Positions 44,201-54,910 of a stretch of DNA of 64,000 nucleotides are shown one piece after another. Location of the stretch: positions 1-64,000 of the forward strand of contig LJHW01000020.1 of NCBI GenBank assembly GCA_001295865.1, read 5' to 3'. Within the stretch, counting starts at the first letter, position 1; every line of letters begins with the position of its first letter. A program made the translations under genes and the position numbers. The notes under the pieces were generated by a model, which searched no databases, was not told the origin of the DNA, and saw only the letters and a list, made by a program, of their open reading frames with translations. This stretch comes from a beta proteobacterium AAP65. Its GTDB lineage: Bacteria > Pseudomonadota > Gammaproteobacteria > Burkholderiales > Burkholderiaceae_C.

Positions 44201-45212
44201 TGGCGCCTTCGTCGCGGATCTCGCCGCCCGCGCCCGTGCTGGCGCCCGGGAAGGGGCTGATGGCGGTGGGGTGGTTGTGCGTCTCCACCTTCATCAGCAC
44301 GTGGGTGGTCTCTTCCCGCGGGCCGTAAGCCGGCGCATTGGTGAAACCTTGCGGCAGCCAGCGTGTGGCCGGGCCGCCTTCCATCACCGCGGCGTTGTCG
44401 TCGTAGGCCACCACCGTGTGCTGCGGCGAGGTCTTTTCGGTGTGGCGGATCATCCCGAACATCGAGTGTGGCTGTTCGATGCCGTCGATGGTGAACTTCG
44501 CGTTGAAGATCTTGTGGCGGCAGTGCTCGCTGTTGGCCTGCGCGAACATCATCAGCTCCACATCGCTGGGGTTGCGGCCCAGTTGCGTGAAGGCGGCCAC
44601 CAGGTAGTCGATCTCGTCGTCGCTGAGTGCCAGGCCGAACTCGGTGTTGGCCATGACCAAAGCGGCGCGGCCGGCGCCGAGCACGTCCACATGCGCCATG
44701 GGCGCGGCCGGCTGCACGTCGAAGAGGTGGCGCGCGGCTTCGCGTTCGAAGGCCACGCTTTCGGTCATGCGGTCGTGCAGCTCGGCGGCCACGGCCGCGC
44801 GTTCTTCCTCGTTCAGCGGCTTGGGCGAGCCCATGCCCAGCAAGGGCGCCTTCAGCGTGAGCACGAATTCCGTCACGCGCTCCAGCCGGTGCAGCTGCAG
44901 CCCCACGTTGCGGGCGATGTCGCTGGCCTTGCTGGCCCAGGGCGAGACCGTGCCCAGGCGCGGCATCACCACCACGCGCTCGCCGGTATCGGGGCCGGCG
45001 TAGGCGTCGCCATAAGTCAACAGCGCGGCCAGCTTGTCCACCTCGGCGCCCGCCGGCGCGGCATCGAAGCCGGCCCAGTGCACGTGGCGTGCGGCCACGC
45101 CGGTGATGCGCGGGCAGGCGGCTTGCATGCGCGCCAGCAGGGCCTGGGCGCGGAAGGCCGAGAGCGCGGCGCCGCCCTCGAAGTGCATCAGATGGAGCGG
45201 CGTGGCAGTCAT
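41229..45212 (-). CDS. purL: Phosphoribosylformylglycinamidine synthase
   Basis: This large-type PurL (1327 residues) makes formylglycinamidine ribotide from formylglycinamide ribotide, glutamine and ATP in purine synthesis. It has the N-terminal substrate domain, a central duplicated ATP-binding synthetase core with the G-A-G-G-x-x-N and G-M-G-G-G-A-A-S-S blocks, and a C-terminal glutaminase. The glutaminase nucleophile is the cysteine in L-G-V-C-N-G-C-Q, with a later H-G-E-G histidine. It is divergent from map with 71 bp between starts. purN lies near the right edge of the window, separate from it. Confidence 0.97.
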   Translation of the reverse strand: MTATPLHLMHFEGGAALSAFRAQALLARMQAACPRITGVAARHVHWAGFDAAPAGAEVDKLAALLTYGDAYAGPDTGERVVVMPRLGTVSPWASKASDIARNVGLQLHRLERVTEFVLTLKAPLLGMGSPKPLNEEERAAVAAELHDRMTESVAFEREAARHLFDVQPAAPMAHVDVLGAGRAALVMANTEFGLALSDDEIDYLVAAFTQLGRNPSDVELMMFAQANSEHCRHKIFNAKFTIDGIEQPHSMFGMIRHTEKTSPQHTVVAYDDNAAVMEGGPATRWLPQGFTNAPAYGPREETTHVLMKVETHNHPTAISPFPGASTGAGGEIRDEGATGRGARPKAGVTGFSVSNLHLPGTNEPWEQNPIGKPAHIASPLQIMTEGPLGGAAFNNEFGRPNLGGYFRVFEMPVAGLQRGYHKPIMIAGGLGSISESQVKKLPFGAGTLLVQLGGPGMRIGMGGGAASSMAAGSNTAALDFDSVQRGNPEIQRRAQEVINHCWAQGDMNPIVAIHDVGAGGISNAFPELVDGAGQGATFDMRKVPLEESGLAPKEIWCNESQERYVLAINPDLMPLFEQMAARERCPYAVVGVATSERELVLEDGPGGERVIDMPMDVLLGKPPKVHRDVTRVARSEAPLNLTGVKLDTVALDVLRHPTVASKRFLVTIGDRTVGGLNHRDPMVGPWQVPVADCAVTLADYAGFRGEAMAMGERTPLAALDAPASGRMAVGEAVTNLLAAPIELSRVKLSANWMAACGEPGEDAALYDTVKAVGLELCPALGIGIPVGKDSLSMKTRWADGGQTKQVTAPVSLIVTAFATLPDVRGTLTPQLQPGDTTLVLVDLGQGRKRMAGSMLAQVLGQFGHEVPDLDDPQLLKNLVAAVNALRAQGRLLAYHDRSDGGLWAAVCEMAFAGHLGVSLNVDILVTEGDGINDSFAEYGDSKNWAGQVSERRNELMLKALFNEELGVVLQVPTAQRNEVMATLREHGLSRHAHFIGKPNERGVVEVWRDTKLQFGAPLHTLQQQWDEVSWRIAQGRDNPACADSEHAAAGVADDPGLHVHLRFDASSAPAVHTTRPKMAILREQGVNSHVEMSYAMHAAGFDTYDVHMSDLQAGRARLADFQGLVACGGFSYGDTLGAGEGWARSVLFNPTLAEQFAAFFNRADTLALGVCNGCQMMAALAPIIPGTQAWPKFTRNKSEQFEARLSLVEILESPSLFFTGMAGSRLPIAVAHGEGFADFSQRGDAQAVHAAMRFVDHHGRATEAYPANPNGSPGGLTSVTTADGRFTVLMPHPERVFRNVQLSWTAGDISAHSPWMRMFHNARQALK

Positions 45213-45271
45213 GCAGACCCGGCGGGTTCCGGTGGGCAGGAGGGGAAGCCGACGATTTTAGAGGCCGGTGG

Positions 45272-45277
45272 GATAAT
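45272..45277 (+). promoter_or_regulatory. -10-like GATAAT close to the map start
   Basis: GATAAT is followed by six bases and then the map ATG. Transcription would start at or next to the ATG. No strong ribosome-binding site or -35 box is visible in the 71 bp gap to purL. Confidence 0.5.
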
Positions 45278-45283
45278 CGCCGG

Positions 45284-46162
45284 ATGGCCATCACCCTCAA
45301 ATCAGCCGCCGAGATCGAAGGCATGCGCCTGGCCGGCCGGCTGGCCAGCGAAGTGCTGGACATGCTCACCCCCCACGTCAAGCCCGGTGTCACCACCCTG
45401 GAGCTCGACCGCCTGGCGCACGACCACATGGTCAACGTGCAGGGCGGCATCCCGGCCACGCTGGGCTACCAGCCGCCGGGCTACCCGGCCTACCCGGCCT
45501 CGATGTGCACCAGCCTCAACGAGGTGGTGTGCCACGGCATCCCCGACGACCGCCCGCTCAAGAACGGCGACATCGTCAACATCGACGTCACCGTCATCAA
45601 GGATGGCTGGCACGGCGACAACAGCCGCATGTTCGTGGTGGGCGAAGGCAGCATCGCCGCCAAGCGCCTGTGCCAGATCACCTTCGATGCCATGTGGAAG
45701 GGCATCGTGAAGGTCAAGCCCGGCGCGCGCCTGGGCGACATCGGCCACGCCATCCAGACCTTCGCCGAAACCGCCGGCTTCACCGTGGTGCGCGAGTTCT
45801 GCGGCCACGGCGTGGGCGCGCGTTTCCACGAAGAACCGCAGGTGCTGCACTACGGCCGCCCGGGCACGCTGGAAGAGCTGGTGCCGGGCATGATCTTCAC
45901 GATCGAGCCCATGATCAACGCCGGCAAGCGCGACATCAAGGAAGACCGCAAGGGCAACCGCCCCTACGACGGCTGGACCATCGTCACGCGCGACCGCAGC
46001 CTCTCGGCGCAATGGGAGCACACCGTGCTCGTCACCGAGACGGGTTACGAGGTGCTGACCGTCAGCGATGGCAGCCCGCCGCCGCCGGCTTTCGCGCCGC
46101 TGGGCTACGGCTCGGTGCTGGTGCCGGCGGCCTGCCGGGCGCCGAGCCTGGTCACCTCCTGA
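45284..46162 (+). CDS. map: Type I methionine aminopeptidase
   Basis: This enzyme removes the first methionine from new proteins. The 292-residue product has the five metal ligands in the usual places: Asp101, Asp112, His175, and glutamates in the I-E-P-M and W-E-H-T blocks. It is about 30 residues longer than E. coli MAP through a proline-rich C-terminal extension. The first residues M-A-I-T-L-K-S fit the family. glnD follows 17 bp downstream. Confidence 0.95.
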   Translation: MAITLKSAAEIEGMRLAGRLASEVLDMLTPHVKPGVTTLELDRLAHDHMVNVQGGIPATLGYQPPGYPAYPASMCTSLNEVVCHGIPDDRPLKNGDIVNIDVTVIKDGWHGDNSRMFVVGEGSIAAKRLCQITFDAMWKGIVKVKPGARLGDIGHAIQTFAETAGFTVVREFCGHGVGARFHEEPQVLHYGRPGTLEELVPGMIFTIEPMINAGKRDIKEDRKGNRPYDGWTIVTRDRSLSAQWEHTVLVTETGYEVLTVSDGSPPPPAFAPLGYGSVLVPAACRAPSLVTS

Positions 46163-46179
46163 GCGCCGGGGGCGCGCGC

Positions 46180-48798
46180 GTGGCCGAGGCCGCCGCCAGC
46201 ATCGGCGCGCTGCGCGCGCGTTTCCGCGACGGCAAGGCCGAGCTGCTGGCCGGCTTCGCGGCCGGCCGCGCGACGGCCCCGGCGGCTGGCCGCCTCGTGC
46301 GGGCGCTGGCCCGGCATGTCGACACCACGTTGGCCGAGTTGTGGCGCACCGCCGGTCTGCCCGCATCGGCGGCACTGGTGGCGGTGGGCGGTTATGGCCG
46401 CGGCGAGCTGTTCCCGCATTCCGATGTCGACGTGCTGCTGCTGCTGCCCGACAGCGCCTCGCCACCCGACGAAGCCACCACGGCCGCCGTCAGCAGTTTC
46501 GTCACCGCCTGCTGGGACATCGGCCTGGAGATCGGCTCTTCGGTGCGCACCGTCGACGAGTGCGTGGCCGAAGCCGCGCGGGATGTGACGGTGCAGACCG
46601 CGCTGCTCGAATCGCGCCTGCTGGCCGGTGCGCGCCGGCTCTTCACCCGCTTCACGAAAGCGCACCGCGCGGCCATCGACCCCAAGGCCTTCCTGCGCGC
46701 CAAGACGCTGGAGATGCAGCAGCGCCACGTCAAGTACGAAGGCACGCCCTACGCGCTGGAGCCCAACTGCAAAGAAAGCCCCGGCGGCCTGCGCGACCTG
46801 CAGGTGGTGGTGTGGGTGGCCCGCGCCACCGGCCTGGGCCGCACCTGGGCCGAACTCGCGGCCAAGGGGCTGATCACGCCCTTCGAGGCCTCGCAGCTGA
46901 ACAAGCACGAGGGCACGCTCAAGCTCATCCGCGCACGCCTGCACACCGTGGCCGGCCGGCGTGAAGACCGCCTGGTCTTCGATCTGCAGACGGCCACCGC
47001 CGAGAGCTTCGGCTACAAGGCCACGAAAGAACAGCGCAGTTCCGAAGTGCTGATGCGCCACTACTACTGGGCGGCCAAGGCGGTGACCCAGCTGAACCAG
47101 ATCCTGATGCTCAACATCGAGGAGCACATCAACGGCTCGGCTGACGCGCCCATGCGCCCGGTCACCGCGCGCTTCTTCGACCGCGCCGGCACGCTGGAAG
47201 TGGCGCACGACCACCTCTACACCGAGAACCCGCACGCCATCCTGGAGACCTTTCTGGTCTTTGCGCAGACGCCCGGCCTGCAAGGCCTGAGCGCGCGCAC
47301 GCTGCGGGCGCTTTACAACGCGCGCAACGTGATGGACGCGAAGTTCCGCCGCGACCCCATCAACCGCGAGTTGTTCCTCGACATCCTGCGCCAGCCCCGC
47401 GGCATCACGCACGCCATGCGCCTGATGAACCAGACCAGCGTGCTGGGCCGCTACCTGTGGGCCTTCCGGCGCATCGTCGGGCGCATGCAGCACGACCTCT
47501 TCCACGTCTACACGGTGGACCAGCACATCCTGATGGTGGTGCGCAATGCACGGCGGTTTTTCATCCCCGAGCACGCCCACGAGTACCCCTTCTGCAGCCA
47601 GCTCGCGGCGCAGTGGGACAAGCCCTGGCTGCTGTACGTGGCCGCGCTCTTCCACGACATCGCCAAGGGACGTGGCGGCGACCACTCCGACCTCGGCGGC
47701 GTGGAAGCGCGGCGCTTCTGCCGCGCCCACGGCATCGGCCGTGAAGACACGCAGCTCATCGAGTTCCTGGTGCAGCACCACCTCACGATGAGCCGCATCG
47801 CGCAGAAGGAAGACCTGTCCGACGCCGATGTCATCGCCGGCTTCGCCAAGCTGGTGGGCACGCCGCGCCGCCTGACGGCGCTGTACCTGCTGACGGTGGC
47901 CGACATCCGCGGCACCAGCCCCAAGGTGTGGAACGCCTGGAAGGGCAAGCTGCTCGAGGACCTGTACCGCTACACACTGCGCGCCCTGGGCGGCGCCCAG
48001 CCCAACCTCGACGCCGAGATCGAGGCGCGCAAACAAGAGGCGCGCCAGAACCTGGCGCTGCACAGCGCGCTGCCCGGCACCGAAGAGCCGCTGTGGCAGA
48101 CGCTGGAGGTGAGCTACTTCGCACGCCACGACGCCGCCGACATCGCCTGGCACGCGCGCAGCCTGTGGCGCCACGTGAAGAGCGAACAGCCCATCGTCAA
48201 CGCGCGGCCCAGTTCGGTGGGCGACGGCCTGCAGGTGCTCGTGTATTCGCCCGATCGGCCCGACCTCTTCGCACGCATCTGCGGCTACTTCGACAACGCC
48301 GGCTTCAGCATCCTGGATGCCAAGGTGCACACCACCAAGGCGGGCTATGCGCTCGACACCTTCCAGGTCGTGGCCACGCAGCCCTGGAGCGACGCCGGCA
48401 CCGACCACGAGCTGAAGTACCGCGACCTGGTCTCGCTGGTGGAGACGCAGCTCGGCCTGGCCTTGGCCAGCGAGGGCCCGCTGCCCGAGCCGCGCAGCGG
48501 CCGGGTGTCGCGCCGCGTGCGCAGCTTCCCCGTCACGCCCCGCGTGTCGCTAGCGCCTGACGAACGCGCGCAGCGCTGGCTGCTCACGGTGTCGGCCAGC
48601 GACCGCTCGGGCCTGCTCTACGCCATTGCCCGAGTGCTGGGCCGCAACCACATCAACCTGCAGCTGGCCAAGATCACCACGCTGGGCGAGCGTGTGGAGG
48701 ACACCTTCCTCGTCGACGGCCCCGAGTTGCAGAAGAGCAAGGCGCAGCTGCGCATCGAGAGCGAACTGCTCGACGCCGTCGCGGCCTCGGGCACTTGA
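46180..48798 (+). CDS. glnD: Bifunctional PII uridylyltransferase/uridylyl-removing enzyme
   Basis: GlnD senses glutamine and adds or removes UMP on PII proteins, setting nitrogen metabolism. The 872-residue product has a nucleotidyltransferase motif [15 protein letters not shown] at 70-84. A central HD domain follows with [13 protein letters not shown], then two C-terminal ACT domains. Length fits the family. The start is a GTG at 46180; no ATG lies in frame between it and the map stop. It shares the direction and spacing of a map-glnD-mnmH operon. Confidence 0.95.
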   Translation: MAEAAASIGALRARFRDGKAELLAGFAAGRATAPAAGRLVRALARHVDTTLAELWRTAGLPASAALVAVGGYGRGELFPHSDVDVLLLLPDSASPPDEATTAAVSSFVTACWDIGLEIGSSVRTVDECVAEAARDVTVQTALLESRLLAGARRLFTRFTKAHRAAIDPKAFLRAKTLEMQQRHVKYEGTPYALEPNCKESPGGLRDLQVVVWVARATGLGRTWAELAAKGLITPFEASQLNKHEGTLKLIRARLHTVAGRREDRLVFDLQTATAESFGYKATKEQRSSEVLMRHYYWAAKAVTQLNQILMLNIEEHINGSADAPMRPVTARFFDRAGTLEVAHDHLYTENPHAILETFLVFAQTPGLQGLSARTLRALYNARNVMDAKFRRDPINRELFLDILRQPRGITHAMRLMNQTSVLGRYLWAFRRIVGRMQHDLFHVYTVDQHILMVVRNARRFFIPEHAHEYPFCSQLAAQWDKPWLLYVAALFHDIAKGRGGDHSDLGGVEARRFCRAHGIGREDTQLIEFLVQHHLTMSRIAQKEDLSDADVIAGFAKLVGTPRRLTALYLLTVADIRGTSPKVWNAWKGKLLEDLYRYTLRALGGAQPNLDAEIEARKQEARQNLALHSALPGTEEPLWQTLEVSYFARHDAADIAWHARSLWRHVKSEQPIVNARPSSVGDGLQVLVYSPDRPDLFARICGYFDNAGFSILDAKVHTTKAGYALDTFQVVATQPWSDAGTDHELKYRDLVSLVETQLGLALASEGPLPEPRSGRVSRRVRSFPVTPRVSLAPDERAQRWLLTVSASDRSGLLYAIARVLGRNHINLQLAKITTLGERVEDTFLVDGPELQKSKAQLRIESELLDAVAASGT

Positions 48799-48811
48799 AG
48801 CTGCGCCCGCC

Positions 48812-49912
48812 GTGAGCCTGCGCCGCATATCCGCCGCCGACGCCATAGCGCAACTCGGCCAGTTCGATGCCGTGATCGATGCGCGCAGCGAAAGTGAACA
48901 CGCCGAAGACCGCTTGCCCGGGGCCGTGAACTGGCCGGTGCTGAACGACGCGCAGCGCGCCGACATCGGCACCCAGTACAAGCAGGTGTCGCCTTTCGAT
49001 GCACGCAAGCGCGGCGCCGTGATGGCGGCTCGCAACATCGCCCAGCACATCGAGACCCACGCTGCAGAACTGCCCCGCAGCTGGCGCCCGCTGGTGTACT
49101 GCTGGCGTGGCGGGCAGCGCTCGGGCTCGCTGAGCCTGGTGCTGGGCGAGATCGGCTTCCAGGTGCACGTGCTCGAAGGCGGCTACCGCGAGTTCCGCCG
49201 CGCCGTGCTGGCCGAGCTGGAGGTGCTGCCCGCGCGGCTGCAATTCGTGGTGCTGTGCGGCCGCACCGGCAGCGCCAAGAGCCGGCTGTTGCAGGCGCTG
49301 GCGGCCGAGGGCGCGCAGGTGCTCGACCTGGAAGCCATCGCCTGCCACCGCGGCAGCGTGCTGGGCCCCGAGCCGGGGCGCCCGCAGCCTTCGCAGAAGG
49401 CCTTCGAGACCCAGGTCTGGCAGGCCCTGCGCTCGCTCGACCCGGCGCGCCCGGTTTTCGTGGAAGGCGAGAGCCGCACCATCGGCCGCCTGCGCCTGCC
49501 CGAGACGCTGATGGACGCCGTGCGCAACGCGCACTGCCTGCAGGTGCAGATGCCGCTGGCGGCCCGCGTGCAGTTCCTGCTGCACGACTACGCGCACTTC
49601 GTGCAAGACACCGAGAGCTTCTGCCAGCGCCTGGCAGCGCTGCGCGAGCTGCGTGGCGCTGCGGTGGTGGAAGACTGGCAGGCCCGTGCACGCGCCGGGC
49701 AACTGGCGGGGGTGGTGGAAGAACTGCTCACGCTGCACTACGACCCGGTCTACGAAAAATCGATGGCCCGCAACTTCCGGCACTACGCACAGGCCCGCGT
49801 CGTGGCCCTGGACAGCGGCGACAGCGAGACGCTGCAGGCCACCGCGGCCCACTTGCTGGCCCAGGAGGCCAGCACCCCCCCGATGCCGGAGACCGCCCAT
49901 GCCCCGCCTTGA
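48812..49912 (+). CDS. mnmH: tRNA 2-selenouridine synthase
   Basis: MnmH (SelU/YbbB) replaces sulfur by selenium at the wobble uridine of some tRNAs. The 366-residue product has an N-terminal rhodanese-like domain with catalytic Cys97 in Y-C-W-R-G-G-Q-R-S-G-S. A P-loop domain follows with G-R-T-G-S-A-K-S at 150-157. The start is a GTG at 48812, 13 bp after glnD. selD, which supplies selenophosphate, is not in the window. Its last 14 bp overlap the next gene. Confidence 0.92.
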   Translation: MSLRRISAADAIAQLGQFDAVIDARSESEHAEDRLPGAVNWPVLNDAQRADIGTQYKQVSPFDARKRGAVMAARNIAQHIETHAAELPRSWRPLVYCWRGGQRSGSLSLVLGEIGFQVHVLEGGYREFRRAVLAELEVLPARLQFVVLCGRTGSAKSRLLQALAAEGAQVLDLEAIACHRGSVLGPEPGRPQPSQKAFETQVWQALRSLDPARPVFVEGESRTIGRLRLPETLMDAVRNAHCLQVQMPLAARVQFLLHDYAHFVQDTESFCQRLAALRELRGAAVVEDWQARARAGQLAGVVEELLTLHYDPVYEKSMARNFRHYAQARVVALDSGDSETLQATAAHLLAQEASTPPMPETAHAPP

Positions 49913-50675
49913 GCCCAGCGCGCCTGCCTTGCGCGTTCGCCCGGTACCGGCCACTCGGCCCCTGCGGTGGTTGGCCCAAGGCTGGGCCGATCTGGTGCAT
50001 TGCCCGCTGCCCGGCCTGCTGCACGGTGCGGCCGCGGCCCTGTTCGGCGCGCTGCTGCTGTGGCTGGCGCGCGACCGTTTCTGGGCGCTGGCCGGCAGCT
50101 TCAGCGGCTTCCTGCTCGTGGCCCCGGTGGTGGCGACCGGCTTGTACGCCGTCAGCCGTGCGCTCGAACAAGGCCAACAGCCGACACTGCGCACCGCGCT
50201 GGCCGCCTGGCGCCCGCAGGACCGGCGCCTGGTGGTCTTCGGCCTGCTGCTCGCCTTGGCCGGCACCGGCTGGGTGCTGACCTCGGCCTCGTTGATCACC
50301 CGATTCGCGCCGGCGCCGGTCAACAGCCCGGCCGATTTCCTGCAGGTGGTGGTGCTGGCCGAGCAGAGCCTGCTCTTCGAAGTCTGGTTGATGCTGGGCA
50401 GCGCGCTGGCCGCGCCGATGTTCATCAGCAGCGTGGTCGCCCTGCCTCTGCTGCTGGACCGCCCGCACAGCGTGCTGCAGGCGGTGACGACCAGCGCCAA
50501 CGCGGCCCTGGCCAGTCCGCCGGCGATGGCGCTGTGGGCCACGCTGATCCTGGTGCTCACGCTCATCGGCATGGCCACCTTCATGGTGGGCCTGGTGGTG
50601 GTGGTGCCCTGGCTGGCCCACGCCAGCTGGCACGCCTACCGCGACCTGGTGCCGGCCGAGGAAGGCGCTGCCTGA
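49899..50675 (+). CDS. DUF2189 integral membrane protein
   Basis: The 258-residue product has six hydrophobic segments (about 43-62, 65-84, 105-125, 145-165, 170-190 and 213-240), with the pattern of DUF2189 proteins. Function is unknown. The ATG lies inside the end of mnmH, so it is part of the same transcript. It overlaps the next gene by one base (TGATG). Confidence 0.85.
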   Translation: MPRLEPSAPALRVRPVPATRPLRWLAQGWADLVHCPLPGLLHGAAAALFGALLLWLARDRFWALAGSFSGFLLVAPVVATGLYAVSRALEQGQQPTLRTALAAWRPQDRRLVVFGLLLALAGTGWVLTSASLITRFAPAPVNSPADFLQVVVLAEQSLLFEVWLMLGSALAAPMFISSVVALPLLLDRPHSVLQAVTTSANAALASPPAMALWATLILVLTLIGMATFMVGLVVVVPWLAHASWHAYRDLVPAEEGAA

Positions 50676-50887
50676 TGTTCGGCTACACCGAAGAGCAGAT
50701 CGCCCAGTTCGGGCTCACCTTCGGGGTGGGCGCGTTCATGCTCTACATGGCCTTCATCATCTGGCAGCTGGCGCGTGAATCGAAAGCCGGGCGCTTTGGC
50801 ACCTTCGTGCTCTTCCTGGCCCTGGGTTTCGGCCTGGTGGGCTTCGCAGCCAAGAGCGTCATCAAGTTCTTCATCCAGGGCAGCTGA
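50675..50887 (+). CDS. DUF2788 small membrane protein
   Basis: The 70-residue product has two membrane helices (about 12-32 and 40-64) and matches the short DUF2788 family: an acidic N-terminus with E-E-Q-I-A-Q-F-G, then L-A-R-E-S-K-A-G-R-F-G. Function is unknown. It is the last gene of the run; a strong terminator follows after 14 bp. Confidence 0.85.
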   Translation: MFGYTEEQIAQFGLTFGVGAFMLYMAFIIWQLARESKAGRFGTFVLFLALGFGLVGFAAKSVIKFFIQGS

Positions 50888-50901
50888 GCGCTGGCTGCAC
50901 G

Positions 50902-50931
50902 CAAAAACGCCGGCAGCTGCCGGCGTTTTTG
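50902..50931. terminator. Bidirectional intrinsic terminator
   Basis: A perfect GC-rich inverted repeat (ACGCCGGCAG/CTGCCGGCGT, nearly no loop) is flanked by A5 on the left and T5 on the right. It serves the map-glnD transcript on the + strand and the phaC-A-B transcript on the minus strand, whose genes end 14 bp and 26 bp away. Confidence 0.92.
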
Positions 50932-50956
50932 TCTGGGTGTCGATCGGCGCAGCCGC

Positions 50957-51694
50957 TCAACCCATGTGCAAGCCGCCGTTGCAGCTGAAATCAGCGCCTG
51001 TGGTGAAGCCCGAATCAGGGCCGGCCAGCCAGGCCACCACCGAGCCGATTTCTTCCGGGGTGCCCAGGCGCTTCACGGGGATCGTCGCGACAATCTTCTC
51101 CAGCACCTCGGGTTTGATGGCACGGACCATGTCGGTGCCGATGTAGCCCGGGCTCACGGTGTTCACCGTCACGCCCTTGGCCGCCAGCTCTTGCGCCAGC
51201 GCCATCGTGAAGCCGTGCATGCCGGCCTTGGCGGCCGAGTAGTTGGTCTGGCCGGCCTGGCCCTTCTCGCCGTTCACGCTGCTGATCTGGATGATGCGGC
51301 CCCAGCCCTTTTCCACCATGCCCGGCACCACCTGCTTGGTGACGTTGAACATGCTGTTGAGGTTGGTGTCAATGACGGCGTGCCAGTCTTCCGGCGACAT
51401 CTTCAGGAACATGCGGTCGCGCGTGATGCCGGCGTTGTTCACCAGCACGTCGATGGGGCCATGCTCTTCGCGGGCCTTGGTGAACGCATCCACCGTGCTC
51501 TGCCAATCGGCCACGTTGCCCACGGAGGCATGGAACTCGTAGCCCAGGGCCTTCTGCTCGGCCAGCCACTTCACGTGGTCACGGCTCGGGCCGCAGCCGG
51601 CGATGACGGTGAAACCTTCCTTGGCCAGGCGCTGGCAGATGGCGGTACCGATGCCGCCCATGCCGCCGGTCACGTAAGCCACTTTTTTCGACAT
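50957..51694 (-). CDS. phaB: Acetoacetyl-CoA reductase
   Basis: PhaB reduces acetoacetyl-CoA to (R)-3-hydroxybutyryl-CoA with NADPH, the second step of polyhydroxybutyrate synthesis. The 245-residue short-chain dehydrogenase has T-G-G-M-G-G-I-G at 9-16 and N-N-A-G near 86-89. The catalytic Tyr152 and Lys156 are in Y-S-A-A-K. An AGGAGAG ribosome-binding site precedes the ATG. It is the last gene of phaC-phaA-phaB and is separated from phaA by 121 bp, enough for a separate promoter. Confidence 0.96.
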   Translation of the reverse strand: MSKKVAYVTGGMGGIGTAICQRLAKEGFTVIAGCGPSRDHVKWLAEQKALGYEFHASVGNVADWQSTVDAFTKAREEHGPIDVLVNNAGITRDRMFLKMSPEDWHAVIDTNLNSMFNVTKQVVPGMVEKGWGRIIQISSVNGEKGQAGQTNYSAAKAGMHGFTMALAQELAAKGVTVNTVSPGYIGTDMVRAIKPEVLEKIVATIPVKRLGTPEEIGSVVAWLAGPDSGFTTGADFSCNGGLHMG

Positions 51695-51815
51695 TTCTCT
51701 CTCCTAGGTGCTGGATGGGGCGAGGTTGGCCGGCCGCCATGTTGCGGTCAAGCGGGTTCGCCCGGTGTTGTTCGGGGGTGCTTGAAACTGGGCGTGAAGG
51801 GAAAGGTGCGTGCGC

Positions 51816-53000
51816 TCAACGCTCGACGGTCAGAGCCACGCCCATGCCGCCGCCGATGCACAGCGAGGCGATGCCCTTCTTCGCATCGCGCTTGATCATC
51901 TCGTGCAGCAGCGTCACCAGGATGCGGCAGCCGCTGGCGCCGATGGGGTGGCCGATGGCGATGGCCCCGCCGTTGACGTTGACCTTGCTGGTGTCCCAGC
52001 CCATCTCTTGATGCACGGCGCAGGCCTGGGCGGCGAAAGCTTCGTTGATCTCGAGCAGGTCCAGGTCTTGCGGCTTCCAGCCAGCACGTTCCAGTGCCTT
52101 CTTCGCGGCCGGCACCGGGCCCATGCCCATGATGGCGGGGTCCAGCCCAGCGCTGGCGTAGCTGGCGATGCGCGCCAGCGGCTTCAGGCCCAGCGCGGCG
52201 GCCTTGGCGGCCGTCATCACCACCACGCCGGCAGCGCCGTCGTTCAGGCCGCTGGCGTTGCCGGCCGTCACGCTGCCGGCCTTGTCGAAGGCCGGGCGCA
52301 GGCCGGCCAGGGCTTCAGCGCTGGTCTTCTTGTTGATGAATTCATCGGCTGCAAAAACGATGGGGTCGCCCTTCTTCTGCGCGATGCTCACCGGCACGAT
52401 CTCGTCGACAAAACGCCCGGCTTCCTGCGCCGCCGCGGCCTTCTGCTGGCTGGCGAGCGCCAGCGCGTCTTGCGCCTCGCGCGTGATGCCGTACTTCTTG
52501 GCCACGTTCTCGGCCGTGATGCCCATGTGGTACTGGTTGTAGACGTCGAACAGGCCGTCAACGATCATCGAATCGACCATCTTCCAGTCGCCCATGCGCT
52601 GGCCGTCGCGGCTGCCCAGCAGCACGTGCGGGGCAGCGCTCATGTTCTCCTGGCCGCCGGCGATGACGATCTCGCTGTCGCCGTCGCGGATGGCCTGCGC
52701 CGCCAGCATCACCGCCTTCAGGCCGCTACCGCAGACCTTGTTGATGGTCATGGCCGGCACGCCGGTGTTGAAGCCGGCCTTGATGACGGCCTGGCGCGCG
52801 GCGTTCTGGCCGCTGCCGGCGGTGAGCACCTGGCCGAGGATGACCTCGCCGATCTGCTCGCTGCTCAGGCCGCTGCGCGCGAGCAGCGCCTTCAGCACGG
52901 TGGCGCCGAGTTCGGGCGCCGCGGTCTTGGCGAGCGTGCCGCCGAACTTGCCCACCGCGGTGCGGGCGGCGGCGACGATGACGATGTCTTGTTGGGCCAT
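51816..53000 (-). CDS. phaA: Acetyl-CoA acetyltransferase (beta-ketothiolase)
   Basis: PhaA condenses two acetyl-CoA to acetoacetyl-CoA, the first step of polyhydroxybutyrate synthesis. The 394-residue thiolase has the nucleophile Cys90 in N-K-V-C-G-S-G. The conserved G-H-P-I-G-A-S-G histidine block and the C-terminal C-I-G-G-G-M-G cysteine block follow. The ATG at 53000 begins M-A-Q-Q-D-I-V; an in-frame start 33 bp upstream is less likely because it runs into the ribosome-binding site. It lies 37 bp after phaC. Confidence 0.95.
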   Translation of the reverse strand: MAQQDIVIVAAARTAVGKFGGTLAKTAAPELGATVLKALLARSGLSSEQIGEVILGQVLTAGSGQNAARQAVIKAGFNTGVPAMTINKVCGSGLKAVMLAAQAIRDGDSEIVIAGGQENMSAAPHVLLGSRDGQRMGDWKMVDSMIVDGLFDVYNQYHMGITAENVAKKYGITREAQDALALASQQKAAAAQEAGRFVDEIVPVSIAQKKGDPIVFAADEFINKKTSAEALAGLRPAFDKAGSVTAGNASGLNDGAAGVVVMTAAKAAALGLKPLARIASYASAGLDPAIMGMGPVPAAKKALERAGWKPQDLDLLEINEAFAAQACAVHQEMGWDTSKVNVNGGAIAIGHPIGASGCRILVTLLHEMIKRDAKKGIASLCIGGGMGVALTVER

Positions 53001-53037
53001 GGAAATCTCCTGTGATGTTGTGATCTGGTGCAAGCGC

Positions 53038-54744
53038 TCAGGCTTTGGCGCGCACGTAGCGCCCCGGGGCCGGCTCGATGGGCTTGAACTTGGCGCTGCC
53101 AGCGGTTTTGGGTGCGTTCACCAGCTTGCCGGCCTGCGGCTTGAGCCAGTCGCTCCACACCGGCCACCAGCTGCCCGGGTGCTCGGTGGCACCGGCGAAC
53201 CAGGCCTCGGCCGTGGCGGGGTGTTTGCCTTTGCCGGCGGTGTTCGTCCAGTGGCTGCGTTTGCCCTTGGCCGGCGGGTTGATGACACCGGCGATGTGGC
53301 CGCTGGCGCCCAGCACGAACTGCCGCTCGCCCTTGAACAGCGCCACCGAAGCGTAGGCCGCCGGCCAGGGCACGATGTGGTCTTCGCGCGAACCGTAGAT
53401 GAACACCGGCGCTTCGATGGCGCCCAGGTCCACCGTCTCGCCGCACACGGTCAGTGCCCCGGGCTGCTTGAGTTCGTTCTGCAGGTACATGTGGCGCAGG
53501 TACCAGCAATACATGGGCCCGGGCAGGTTGGTGCTGTCGCCGTTCCAGTACAGCAGGTCGAAGGGCGGCGGCGCCTCGCCTTTCAGGTAGTTGGCGACGA
53601 CGTAGTTCCAGACCAGGTCGTTGGGCCGCAGGAAGCTGAAGGTGGTGGCCAGTTCCTGGCCCTTCAGCAGGCCGGGGCCGCCCGGGGCCTCGGGGCCCAG
53701 CGTCATCTCGCGCAGCTTGACCGAGGCCTCGTCGATGAAGATGTCGAGGATGCCGGTGTTCTCGAAATCGAGCAGCGTGGTCAGCAGCGTCACGCTCTGC
53801 GCCGGCTGCTCACCGCGCGCGGCCAGCACCGCCAGCGCGGTGGACAGGATGGTGCCGCCGACACAGAAGCCCAAGGTGTTGATGCGCTCCTGCCCGCTGA
53901 TGGCCTGCACCGTGCGGATGGCGGCGATGGCGCCGTCTTCGATGTAGTCGTCCCAGGTGGTGGCGACCAGGCTCTCGTCGGGGTTGCGCCAACTCACCAC
54001 AAAGGTGCGGTGGCCTTGCTCGACGGTGTAGCGGATGACGCTGTTGTCGGGCTGCAGGTCGAGGATGTAGTACTTGTTGATGCAGGGCGGCACGAAGAGC
54101 ATGGGCCGCTCGTGCACCTTGGCCGTCAGCGGCTGGTATTCGATCAGCTGGAACAGCGCGTTCTCGAACACCACCTGCCCGGCCGTGGTGGCCACGTTGC
54201 GGCCCACCTCGAACACGCTCTCGTCGGTCTGCGAGACGTGGCCCTTCTGCAGGTCTTGCAGCAAGTGGTGCATGCCAGTGGTGAGGCTCTCGCCCTGGGT
54301 GTCGATGGCCTTTTTCAGCGCATCGGGGTTCAGCGCCAGGAAGTTGCTGGGGCTGGCCATGTCCACCCACTGCTGCACGGCGAAGCGGATGCGCGCCTGC
54401 GTCTTGGCGTCGGCTTCCACGCTCTCGGCCATCTGGGTCAGCGTGCGCGCGTTCAGCAGGTACATCTGCGCCGTGAAGGCCGAGGCCGGGTGGCCCAGCC
54501 ATTCGCTGCCGAAACGGCGGTCACCCAGGGCCTTGGGCGCTGCAGCGGCTTCGCCTTGCACGTTGTGCAGCGACTGGTTCCACACCTCGGCCGCACTCTT
54601 CAGGTAGTTGGCCTGGATCTCGGCCAATTGCTGCACCGGCAGGTTCAAACCGGCCATGGACTTGAAGATGTCCCCGAAGGCAGCCCCGAATGCCTGCACG
54701 GGTGCAGCGGCGGGGGGCAAGGCTGCGCTAGGCTTGTGCTTCAC
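53038..54744 (-). CDS. phaC: Class I poly(3-hydroxybutyrate) synthase
   Basis: PhaC polymerises (R)-3-hydroxybutyryl-CoA into storage granules. The 568-residue product has the lipase-like box G-F-C-V-G-G with catalytic Cys294. The aspartate lies in Y-G-S-R-E-D-H-I-V and the histidine in G-A-S-G-H-I-A-G-V. No phaE is needed for class I. The start is a GTG at 54744 with a GGAGACGAG ribosome-binding region just upstream; a longer frame from 54828 has no such signal. It heads the pha operon. Confidence 0.95.
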   Translation of the reverse strand: MKHKPSAALPPAAAPVQAFGAAFGDIFKSMAGLNLPVQQLAEIQANYLKSAAEVWNQSLHNVQGEAAAAPKALGDRRFGSEWLGHPASAFTAQMYLLNARTLTQMAESVEADAKTQARIRFAVQQWVDMASPSNFLALNPDALKKAIDTQGESLTTGMHHLLQDLQKGHVSQTDESVFEVGRNVATTAGQVVFENALFQLIEYQPLTAKVHERPMLFVPPCINKYYILDLQPDNSVIRYTVEQGHRTFVVSWRNPDESLVATTWDDYIEDGAIAAIRTVQAISGQERINTLGFCVGGTILSTALAVLAARGEQPAQSVTLLTTLLDFENTGILDIFIDEASVKLREMTLGPEAPGGPGLLKGQELATTFSFLRPNDLVWNYVVANYLKGEAPPPFDLLYWNGDSTNLPGPMYCWYLRHMYLQNELKQPGALTVCGETVDLGAIEAPVFIYGSREDHIVPWPAAYASVALFKGERQFVLGASGHIAGVINPPAKGKRSHWTNTAGKGKHPATAEAWFAGATEHPGSWWPVWSDWLKPQAGKLVNAPKTAGSAKFKPIEPAPGRYVRAKA

Positions 54745-54910
54745 GGTCTCGTCTCCTGGTTCTTGCCGGGCCGCTCGAAACGGCGGCCCTGGCCCTGTCG
54801 GGTGCCACGGCACCGTGACACGTTTCACGTTCTAAGCCTTGGCGCTGACGGCGCGATGACGCTGTGTGCACTGTAGCCGCCACCGGGCGCGGCCTTTTGC
54901 GGGTTCCCAC

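Noticed and set aside
40965..45710. A 1581-codon open frame on the + strand
   Set aside because: It lies opposite purL and reads His/Ala/Gly-rich low-complexity protein, a shadow of the purL codon pattern.
46105..48408. A 767-codon open frame on the minus strand
   Set aside because: It is the antisense shadow of glnD; glnD has all catalytic motifs.
51695..51815. A separate promoter for phaB
   Set aside because: A TTGACC sequence is present on the minus strand, but no -10 hexamer follows at the right distance.
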